Source: Agelaius tricolor
Lineage: Eukaryota > Chordata > Aves > Passeriformes > Icteridae
Assembly: GCA_023055355.1 (NCBI GenBank)
Contig: JALJCS010000007.1
Coordinates: 5,320,001-5,384,000 of the forward strand
Direction of reading: 5' to 3'
DNA: 64,000 nt
Shown here: positions 54,581 through 64,000 of the stretch, piece after piece
How the letters are laid out: each line of letters begins with the position of its first letter
Numbering within the stretch: the stretch's first letter is position 1
Position numbers and translations under genes: made by a program
Notes under the pieces: model-generated
Databases searched by the model: none
Told to the model about the DNA's origin: nothing
The model's input: only the letters and a program-made list of their open reading frames with translations

Positions 54581-56780
54581 CAATGCTTAGATGTTATCCT
54601 CAGTGTTCAGTTCAGGATCACTCCTAATACCATCTACAAATATTTTTGAGCTCCCCTTTTTTTTTGTCTACACACATTCAATTACACTTGGAAATTCATA
54701 CCCACCTCTGGAAGTCTTGGATATGTGGCACTTTTGGCAACTATGTATCAATGCATAGTTAGAGACATGTTTAAGTACATGTATTTATAATGAAATATCC
54801 CAACAACTTTGGCTCAGTGCGTGGAGTCAGTCTCAAAATTTGTTTTGGTCTCTCCTGGCCTCTTTACAAACTTTTAACTGCAGAATAGATTGACAGGAAC
54901 ATGTTTCTGTAAATCTGTAGCACCACAGAATACAGCCTATATGCATTTTAATTTCTAACACTCACAGAGCCAAGGCCACATGTCTTTGTTATAATCAACA
55001 CCTAAAATTCTTCATGGGCTTGTTTTTGTTACTCCAGTCTGAAATGTGGTTGAAATGGCAGTGCCCTTTCCCAAGCAGACACTTCCTGAAGCAGTAATGT
55101 AAAAAATGAGCTAATGCAGATTATTTATGCTTGCTTTTTTTGCTTGTTTTTGGTTGTGATTTTGCTTCATTTTCTGTTTTTAGTCCATGATAGTGAGGTG
55201 CTCTTGCTATTCTATTTGGCCATGGGGGGACACTTGGTTTCTAAAATGTGTGACAGCATCTCTCTGGCAGGGGAGAGGGAACATGCAAGCCATGGCACAC
55301 CTTGTGCCACACAAATGCTCATGTTGTGCCTCAAAGAAGAGAGCCAGAGTTACCCTTCCCTGGAGGCTTGGAAAGGGACTTGAGATCACCACCCCTCCAC
55401 ACTTCCATTGCTCATTTCCACGTGCTCCTTTTCCAAAAGGCACTTCCATGCTTTTTTTAATTTAGCTTAAAATCATGCCAGACAAAGCCATTCTGAAGTG
55501 CATGGATGTTTCCCAAGGCCTCCTGGGGTATTCCTAGAAGTGAGCTCCATCCTATAGTTTGAGGACTGTGAGAAAAGGGAGGGGAGCTGGAAAGAAACTC
55601 AGAATACAGAAGGAAAATGCAGGAACTGAGAGCAAGGATGGTCCTAATGAGTCCTTATGGCTCCTTATGACTCAGGTGTTGGACTGGATCATTTGTGAGA
55701 CCTCTGGCTGCCTGGCAAATTGCATAATTCCTTAGGTTCTCATCCTTACTTTATAGATGAGGAGTTAGTGGTCCCAACTTTCTCTTTGTACATCACATCG
55801 ATTTAGCGAGCAACCCAGAAAAAAAATGAGTAAAACATGGGAAACATGTTTTCCTTACAACTTCTGTCTTGGGGGCACACATTGTTTAAGAGCTCTGAGC
55901 TAGCTGAGGTTCTCCCAGGAGATGCAGTGCTTATTAACAGCGTGACAAAAATACACTTCAGATAGGCTGAGCAGAAATGCCAGAGATTTTGAAACTGCAT
56001 TCAGGCAATGGCAAGGCTGCTGAGATACAAAAAAAGCTTTACAACTGTTCCAAATACTTACTAGTGGAAGACTGTTAACAGACAGGAAAAAATGGGGAGG
56101 TGTCCAAAACCAGCAATCCACCCTGGTGAGAAATCCAGCTGCTGGGAAGTGGAATGGTGCTGGAATTCATACCAGGTTGTTGTCTCTGGACACCAGTCAA
56201 TGGACTCCATCTTTTATATCACCCTCCCGTTAGCCATAAGAAATCGGTGTTTTTCAACTCCTTTTCTCTTGGCAGCTGGATGTGGAGAAGGAGCTTTTTC
56301 TCTCAAGTCCTTGCTGAAGAACCATTTCAAAGCTGTTGAATTTTGGAGTTCAGGGAGGGAACTTCACTACTCTGCCCCACTCCTGCCTCTTGAAGGTCAC
56401 CATTGGACTGAGAAAAATCGACCAGTCTACCCTTCCTGCAGCTGCTCAGCTCCTGCTGTTTGGGTTTTACTGCTGGGCCCAGAGCTGCTTATCTTCAGTC
56501 TTCCTCCCCTCTGAATAACTTCAGTATTTATCTCTAGAATCAATGGCTGCTTTCTTCTTGGAAAACCAGCATCTTTAAAGATCTCCAAAAGGACACCCCA
56601 TTCCTCCCCCCTCTGCTTCCATCGCTGCAAATTTGAGATGACTATAAAAAAAGAGAACCAAAGAAAGAAATAATTGGGGGTTTCTTTTCCTTGGTGTTGG
56701 CTGCACTTTTACGATTGTGTTTTCTGAGCTTTTCCACGTAGCCCCAAGGAATGGGGAAGCTGTTTATTCGGACCTTAGGA
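54581..56780. other. Intergenic, nothing recognised
   Basis: Unique-looking; no exon supported. Confidence 0.4.
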
Positions 56781-56799
56781 TTCCAGGTAACAGCTACAA

Positions 56800-57079
56800 G
56801 ATTCCAGCTGCTGCTCGGGCCTCGGGCTCCGTGATCCTCGCCCGATTTATGCGCGTTGATGTTTAGAGATTTGGCAGCACTTCAAGCGAGCGGGTGAAAA
56901 CAACGTGTTTATTCTAAGCTTTGCTCTTGCCCTTTGACTTGACAGCGGCTGTGCAAGTGGCCTGGCTGCTCCAGCCCTGCTCCTCCAGAGCATGGGAAAA
57001 GCAGGAGCAGCAGCAGGGAGACAGCTGGCTGGCTGCTGACTTAGAAAGGCATCATTGCGTCACGTCACGCTGGGTAAGT
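56800..57079 (+). promoter_or_regulatory. Candidate orphan promoter / first exon (possibly PKNOX1)
   Basis: A small cluster of CpGs (56815-56895), then a double CRE-like TTGCGTCACGTCACGC at 57055-57070 and, four bases later, a strong splice donor G|GTAAGT at 57074. Human PKNOX1 lies next after NDUFV3 in the same direction and has non-coding first exons (from memory). No PKNOX1 coding exon is visible before the window ends, so the link is only positional. Confidence 0.3.
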
Positions 57080-57113
57080 TATCTTTGCCATCAGAAGGGC
57101 CAGGATTTTCCCC

Positions 57114-57153
57114 TTTTTTTTCTTTTTTTTTTTCTTAAAAAAAAAAAAAAAAT
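57114..57153. repeat. T-run followed by A-run
   Basis: About 23 T (two C interruptions) run straight into 17 A, a perfect local foldback just behind the donor at 57074. Confidence 0.95.
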
Positions 57154-57179
57154 TGTTCCTTTTTTAAAAGATTTTTAGG

Positions 57180-59865
57180 TGCTCCACAAATTGATGGTGG
57201 GGATTTGGTCATATTGAGTAAAGTGTCCCATCTGTCAGAGGTAAAGTGGGTTTTCATCCTTGAAATGTAATGCTTTTCTGACCCTTAAAAAAAAAAAGAA
57301 CTTTGCTGGACTCCCTTTGAATCCACTTTAAATGAATGGTTTGTAAACTTATTAGGATTTTAGGATATTAGGGCCTGTCTCATATTTAATGTGTGGATTG
57401 TCTGAATGGAAACATTAAAGCCAACACAAGCAATAAAGATGGATTGCCAGTAAAATAAACAGTTTGGCCTCTGACTGCACAGAGGAAGCAGATCAAGTCA
57501 AAAAAACATTTCCTAAAAGTCACTTTTCTAACTGTAAGGCAATTCTAATGGCTGATTCTTACTTAAACCTACACTGTTCTCCAGTTTATTAATCCACACA
57601 TTTAACTTGGTGTGAAAGTGGAAGTTAATTGACATTCTGCTTCCAAAGCAATCCTGCTCTTATGATGGGCACCAAACTGCCATGTGAAATACAGATTAGA
57701 AGTGAATGGGAAGCAGTAGGGGTGCATTTCTGAGAATCCAAAGAGTTTGCAAATGATACAAACGAACAAACATGAAATCATATTGATGTGCATATGGATT
57801 GCTAGGAAAATTCTGGCTCTGGATGAACCTCATGGAGAATTTATGGTAACTTCTGTCATGCCAGACTTTTGCCTTGTCTCTTTAAAACTCTTATGGTGAA
57901 ACTCAGGGATAGGTATGTGTTGCCCAGTTTGCATTTGGTGTTGTAAAGTGTAGATATGTAGAGGACTCAGTGGCAGGGAATCACATGTGGGGCTCTGCTC
58001 CTGAAGTCACCCAGCCGGTGAGTGTATTTTACACCTCTTTATGTGCAGCGGGCTCAGCAGGTTGCACGAGGAATGCAATGTCCTGGAGGGCTGACTTCAT
58101 AATTTGTGGCTGTGGATATATTTCCTTCATGAAACCACATTTATGTTTCTTTATTGTCGTTATTATTTTAAAGGATTTTAACTACTCACAACTCCAGTTT
58201 CTTTTTCCATGAGCCTTGCTCTTCTGTCTTCAGTATTCTGATTTTTTAGATTTCAAATGGCTTGGCTGGAGGATCAGGTTGCTGGCTGGAGACATCTGGA
58301 TGGGTCTGAAATCTGTGCATATCATAATCAGATCTCTTCACTCTACATTTTGAGTCCATGTTCTCATTCTTCCTCTGCATTTCTCATTGTTTTGTATCCT
58401 CTCCGTTTGTATGCAGTCTCATGCAATTATATAAAAATGGTTTCCTTATGCATGGTATGAGTTTTTATAGCTTTGCATTCACTTTCTTTCTTTCTTTCCA
58501 TCATTTCATGGTTAAATAGGTAGAAAAGTTAGGTAATATGTACACAGGGACTGCTCCACCAGACTGGAGCTCTGAGTATCTCTGTTACCATGTGCTGCAG
58601 CCAAAGAAGTTTACAGCATGCAGAGGGAAAAGGTTATTGTTAGTGTAACTGAATAAGTATTAGGGTTAATATATAATGTATAGGTCTATGTAATGGATAG
58701 TTTTTATTCATCATAAAATGTTCAAATGACTTGCAGATGTCTGACTGCTGCAGCTGTTGCAGACCTTGTAATGGCATTAGGCTCTGACTCAGAGAGCAGC
58801 TCCTTTGCCAAGAGATTCTGGCAGTGGCCGCAGCTGTGATATTCCCATTGAAAAAAGGACTGTCAGCAGTGGAGGTGGTGATACAAAACGGAACAGGAGG
58901 ATGAGTAAGGGGCAAGGCTGGCTCTAGGTATGACAGGAAAATGGAGGCTCTGAAAGCTTCCAGTTTTCCATGTTTAACTGCCTCAGTAATGTCCTGCACT
59001 GCACTGACCAAGGAAGCAGCTGGAATTTATAGTCACCACAGATTCTGGCTGCATGCAGCTTGTGTTACACTGTTTGAGGGAAAAAACACAAAACATCAAA
59101 CCTTTGATAATGTAAAACTTTGTTCCTAAGTTTTCAAAAAGAAAGAATGTCCCTAAAAGCAGACAGGATTGAATCTCACTGTGCAAAGGCAGTCTGTTGC
59201 ACAAACTGGAGCATGGGAGCTCAGCTGTTTGCTGCCTGTGGAGACTGTGGAGTCAGGGGATATCTTCCTTGGCAGCCAAAGGAATGCCAGCATCCTGAAG
59301 AAGCACTGAGGAAAAAAAAAAATCCACTAAGTATCTCATGATTGCTTCCCTGTATCTGTAAAGAAAATAATGAAGACTGACATGCAAAGTAGGCACACGT
59401 TTTATATGTGGGATGTTGTACGGAAACAAACACGCTGGGTTTGAAACAGCTTTTTGATTCCTGTGTGACTGGAAAAGCAAAAGCATGACCATTTTTAGAA
59501 GAGAATTGGAGAAGGCAGTGCAAAGCAAAAGCACAATTTTGACTGGCTTTGGTGATAGTTGTCAGAAAGTAGAACTGAGGGAAGCAAACCCTGGAGGGAG
59601 CTGAACTGTAAATCCCTGAAATGGGGAGGGGGCAGAGCAAGAGTCACCTCTCAATGAAGGGTGGATTTCATTGCTGCCTTTTCTGTTAATTTAAACGACT
59701 TCTGGAGAGCAGGGTTTAGTCATGAAATGGCCTGCAGTGCTGGCCCTGCTCTATGAACCTGCAAAGCCAGAAGCAGAATTGTTTCTGGCACCTTTTGAAG
59801 GGTCTCTGCTGATTCCAGTCTCTCTGCCCATGATCAATGCTGTATTTATGAGAGTAAAGCTATCA
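57180..59865. other. Intergenic, nothing recognised
   Basis: No supported exon, RNA gene or repeat beyond short homopolymers. Confidence 0.4.
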
Positions 59866-59871
59866 AAATAT

Positions 59872-60228
59872 GCTGGGTGACCTAATTGTGGCTTTCCAAT
59901 ACCTGAAGGGACCCTACAAGAGAGCTGGAGAGGGACTTTTTACAAGGGTCTGGAGTGACAGGACAAGGGTGAAAGGCTTCACACTGACAGAGAGTAGCTT
60001 TAGACTGGATATTGGGAAGAAATTCTCCCCTGTGAAGGTGCTGAGACCCTGGCACAGGTTGCCCAGAGAAGCTGTGGCTGCCCCATCTCTGGAAGTGTTC
60101 AAGACCACATTCAATGGAGCTCTGAGCAACCTGGTCTAGTGGCAGGTGTCCCTGTCCATGGCAGGGGAGTGAAACAAGAGGACCTTTGAGGTGCCTTCCA
60201 GCCCACACCATTCTGGGATTCTTTATTT
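59872..60228 (+). mobile_element. CR1 LINE 3' fragment
   Basis: CTGAAGGGACCCTACAAGAG, GTGACAGGACAAGGGTGAAA, TTGGGAAGAAATTCTCCCCT, TGTCCATGGCAGGGGAGTGA, ending CCACACCATTCTGGGATTCT. A nearly complete tail. Confidence 0.9.
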
Positions 60229-60394
60229 CTTTGAAAACATACAGATTATTAGAAAAGAGATGCAGTCTACCTGAACTTCACTTACAAGATTTAAAAAAGA
60301 AAAATCTTACTAATGTGACTTATTCCTTACATGAGTAAAAGGGAATCAGTTGCTAACAGCTCTCCTCTCCAGGGCTGCATTGGCTGTTGCCTGG

Positions 60395-60620
60395 AGCTGT
60401 GAGCTGGGGCCCCAAGAATCCCACAATGTCCCTGAGAGCATTGTCCAAAGGTTTCTTGAGCTCTGTCAGGCTTGGGGATGTGACCACTGCCCAGAAGAGC
60501 CTGTTCCAATGCCCAACCACTCTCTGGGTGAAAAGCTTTTCCTGATAGCCAACCTAAACATCCCCTTGCAGAGCATTGTTCCATTGTTTTCTGTGCTGGT
60601 CAATGAATAAATGTTGTGTG
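60395..60620 (-). mobile_element. CR1 LINE fragment
   Basis: CCTGAGAGCATTGTCCAAAG, then TGGGTGAAAAGCTTTTCCTG and CCTTGCAGAGCATTGTTCCA. Same subregion and orientation as the 38078-38345 copy. Confidence 0.82.
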
Positions 60621-61404
60621 TGGTGAGGAAGAATCCCAGTGCTGGATGGGCACAGCCCCTGTCCCAGGAGGCCCTACAGCCATGGTGTGGGCTGTGGGGT
60701 CTGTGGGGTTTTGTGCACCCCTTCGATGGGAGGAGGCTTGAGTCTCTCTGCACTGCTCTGGGAAATGAACAGGATGCTGCAAACTGGAAAGGGCTGAAAA
60801 GTCCCTGCCCAGTTTGGTGGTGCATGGGGGAGGTGGGTCTGTAGCTGCAGGCATTGCAGAGCTTTGGGAGGATGCCATACACAAAGCATCTCTGTGCTGC
60901 CCATCCCCAGCCCAGGGCTGAATGGGCCAGTCTTCCTCAGAGGAAGAAGCAGAGCTTGGCAGGGATTCAAGCCTGGATCCCAGAAGCAGCACTGCCTTGC
61001 TGGCAGAGCATTCATTCTCAAGCCAATTTGCCTCCCAGCCTACCAGCTAACCCAGGCACAACCTGAGGTTGGTATTTCTTCTGCTGCTTCCAGATCCAAA
61101 GCTCTTTCATGCAGAGCCAGTATGGGGATCTCTGTACCTTACTGCTCTGCAAGGTGTTGACGTAGCCTTTCTTTCCTAGAATGTTTTCTTATCAGTAAAT
61201 CTTAGAAAAACTGTCTAGAAATTCTCTTGTATCTCCTCTTTCTTGTGAGGAAAGGCTGACTTGGGTAATCTGACTCCAGGAGAGACTTAATTGGCAGGCA
61301 AAAGGACATTGTAGAATTGCAATCTGTTCAAAAATGGGAATAAAGGAATTAATGGAGGTGAGGTCTGCCACTGGCCATTGAATATGATGGTCTGATTGCA
61401 ACTT

Positions 61405-61665
61405 CTGATTCAGAAAGGTGCAAGCTGTGTCAGGGGAGGTTCAGGTTGGAAATCAGGAAGAATCTCTTCATGGAAAGGGCTGCCAAGCATTGCAAGGGAG
61501 GTGTTGGAGTGCCCATTCCTGGGGGTGTTCAAGAAACATCTGGATGTGGCACTCACTGCTTTGCTCTGGCTGACAAGAGGGAGATCCATAAAGGTGGAAC
61601 TAGATGATCTTGGAGGTCTTTTCCAACCTAAATGCCTGTGTTGTCCTTGTACCCAGATGAAAGCA
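61405..61665 (+). mobile_element. CR1-type LINE fragment, alternative 3' end
   Basis: GGTTGGAAATCAGGAAGAAT, CTTGGAGGTCTTTTCCAACC and a following AAATGCCTGTG. Same ending type as 48785-48846. Confidence 0.75.
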
Positions 61666-61792
61666 GCCCCTTGTGTTGAGGAAGAGCCTGAAAGCATTCA
61701 TGGGAATGCTGCCCCAAACAGAACCCATCAGCTGATCCAGAGCCTGCTCCAGAGGCCTGGCTGCTCCAGAGCTCAGGGCTTCAGCCAGATGT

Positions 61793-61967
61793 GGTGGTAG
61801 GAATGTGTGTCAGCTCTGGGATTCACTGTGGATGTGGGCCTGGAGGAGATGGTGGTAGGAATGTGTGTCAGCTCTGGGATGTTGCTGTGGATGTGGGCCT
61901 GGAGGAGATGGTGGTAGGAATGTGTGTCAGCTCTGGGATTCACTGTGGATGTGGGCCTGGAGGAGAT
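61793..61967. repeat. Tandem repeat, 58-59-bp unit, three copies
   Basis: GGTGGTAGGAATGTGTGTCA begins at 61793, 61851 and 61910. Copies 1 and 3 appear identical; copy 2 differs by a one-base insertion region (GATGTTGC for GATTCAC). Confidence 0.95.
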
Positions 61968-64000
61968 GGTGCAAATGCTCCAGGACCATCAGAGATGGGC
62001 TTGGCTCCCTTCACCCCAGGGGAGGGGGTGTGTGGTAGTTTCCACAAATCCCACCTTGGCAGAGAGGAGAAGGGGAATGTTTGTGGAAGGCGTCTGCCCT
62101 TGGCATTTCCTATTTGCTTTCAGCTCCGTGCAGACGCCTATGAGGGGCTCAGCTTTGCTTCTGCCTTGTGCTGGAGCTCAGGTGCCTGGCTAGACAGTTG
62201 CATTAGGCAGCAAAGCACCTAATCCTCACTGAAGGCCACCTAATCCTCTCAGCTTAATGGCCTTCTGCTCCTTCAGATAGTCCCTTCTTTATTCCTTTTC
62301 CTCTTCCATCTCCAAAAGAGCCAGCTCTGCTGGCTGCCCATTCTCATTCCTGGCTACCAACACCTCTCAGCCCTTCAGAGCTCCAAAATGCAGAAACCCA
62401 TAAAAGCAGCTGGAAGTAAATGAGTAATGGAGAGGGAAGTCACGTCTCCATGGACTGAAGAAAGTGTTCTGTAGAGCAGTGTTTGAGAACCTTTCATTAG
62501 TGCTTCCTGGTCATTTTTTCTGCATTTCACTTTGCTGAATCCAAATCCTGCTCAAGCGGGTGGGAATTGTTCCACTGACTTCTGTGAGAGTTGGATCTAA
62601 CCCCTGGTCTGAAAAGTAAAACTAGTCTCGCTGGTTTTCTTTTATTTCAGTTGGTTTCACTTTCTGCTTCTCAACTCCCAGAAAAACATGAATGCATTCA
62701 TAGTCCTCCATGGTGACATTCATACAAAATATTCTCTTTTTATGTTTTTTGTAAAATAAAATGCATATCAGCAATTCCACCTCTGTCCTTCTGACTCTGT
62801 TTTTCAATCCTGTTTTTTGGCCCCTTCCACCCTCCTGACCTTTTACACAGAGGTAAATAATTTTTTTTCATACAATTTTAAAATTATTTTTTCTAATTGA
62901 CATAAAATATTTACACATTTTGGAAGAAACTTTGAACAGTAAAATACCCTCAGCTTTCGGCATCATTAAAAACAGACAGTTTGCCCTCAGAAAATAACCT
63001 ATTTGTAGTATCTCAAGTGGAAAAAAAGATATGCTGGGTTGTGAAAGATGTTTGTTCCATCACCATGAAACTCCTTGCACAGCTCCCAGGGCAAGACATG
63101 GCACATAGGGAGGTGACAGTGGATTTCTACAGCACAGCTCAATCTTCAGCTTTTCAGTGGAAGTGCTTTTATTCCTAAAATAGCCATTTGTTCCAATTAA
63201 CATCCTTCTGGTAGCAGAAAGGGAGCATTGAGTAGAGTATGGTGCTACAGAGCCCAGAGAAGGGAACATTATCTTACAGAGCTCTGGGGGGTTGTCTTCC
63301 AGATCGCCCAAAATTCTTTCCAAGTAACGTGTTAAAATATTGGTAATGCAGTGACTCAACCATATAAACAGATGGAGTGAGTAGCGTGCAGCCAGTGATT
63401 CAGCTAATGTACAGCTCTGGAAAATTCAAATTTGATTTAACACGAGGAGAATTTATTGAATAAGACATTTCTAATTTTTCCTTTTGTTTCAGGAGGCTTT
63501 AAGTAGGTTGTTTTTTCTACTGAACAGAGTAGAAAAACATAAGCCCATAACAGCTGATTCAAGGGATGGCATCCCTGGTCCCTGCACAGAAACTCCTTGC
63601 AGCAGTGCTGCACTGCAGTGCCAGCTCTTGGTCTGAGCCCAAGTCCTGCTGTGGGACACGAGCTCCTAATTTCTCCAGAGGGAGTGTTCCCAGCCGAGTT
63701 ACACAGATCTCTATGATCTAGTTCAAGCAAGAGCATTTATTTAGACTGAGTTAACTCATTAATTTCGGCTTTAAGATCTTAAAAGCTGTCTCCACCATAA
63801 AGTAAATCCCACGTTTTCTCCAGTCTCCTCCCGTACCACGTAAAGTTGTGGCTGCAGATGTGAATGTGCTGTGCCTGCAAACAGGGCACACCATGCTGCT
63901 CTTGGGAACGCTCTCCAAACAGCCAGAGGACATCTAAGCTCCTGCCATGTCTTACTACATCCTTTTATTCTCTTGGAATGACGAAAGGAGAAACTGGTTT
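61968..64000. other. Intergenic to window end, nothing recognised
   Basis: No exon of a neighbouring gene is recognised before the window ends. Confidence 0.4.

Noticed and set aside
57080..64000. PKNOX1 coding exons
   Set aside because: No sequence encoding its conserved N-terminus or homeodomain is visible; only a possible first-exon signal was kept.

Overview
This window is nuclear DNA from a bird, most likely a songbird (passerine). Evidence: vertebrate split genes with GT-AG introns, more than ten decayed CR1-type LINE copies, several solo LTRs of a kind I associate with passerine endogenous retroviruses, minisatellites, and one sharp CpG island. There is no sign of operons or prokaryotic content.

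Two protein-coding genes can be rebuilt completely. On the minus strand, WDR4 (the partner subunit of the METTL1 tRNA m7G46 methyltransferase) runs from its start codon at 42601 to its stop at 22186 in 11 coding exons. All splice phases agree and give 420 residues. On the plus strand, NDUFV3 (a complex I accessory subunit) runs from 42713 to 50910 in 4 exons. Its large exon 3 is 942 bp, a multiple of three with the same phase on both sides. The gene can therefore make a 406-residue long form or a 92-residue short form. The genes are head to head, with 111 bp between their start codons inside a CpG island that carries a perfect CRE palindrome and a YY1-type motif over the NDUFV3 start. From memory, the human chromosome 21 order is PDE9A-WDR4-NDUFV3-PKNOX1. 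I see no PDE9A coding exon to the left. To the right, only a possible first-exon/promoter signal near 57.06 kb could belong to PKNOX1.

Layout: 1-22.1 kb has no recognised gene. It holds a 41/42-bp minisatellite (1.14-1.80 kb), a 38-bp minisatellite (8.94-9.40 kb), two solo LTRs of one family (5.73 and 10.90 kb, each with its own 6-bp target duplication), a third solo LTR (13.07 kb), an inverted pair of another LTR family (6.9 and 15.9 kb), a T/G-only tract (14.34 kb), an AT/TG microsatellite (18.14 kb) and CR1 remains. 22.2-42.6 kb is WDR4; its introns carry CR1 copies, a 303-bp sequence present twice, a triplicated CR1 tail beside exon 5 and a roughly 220-bp AT-rich tandem array in intron 1. 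42.7-51.1 kb is NDUFV3. 51.1-64 kb is intergenic with CR1 copies, a 58-bp triple repeat and the orphan CRE/splice-donor signal.

I found no exotic new system. The most unusual structures are the short sequence copied into a CR1 element of the same gene, the expanding arrays next to WDR4 exons 1 and 5, and the compact shared promoter.
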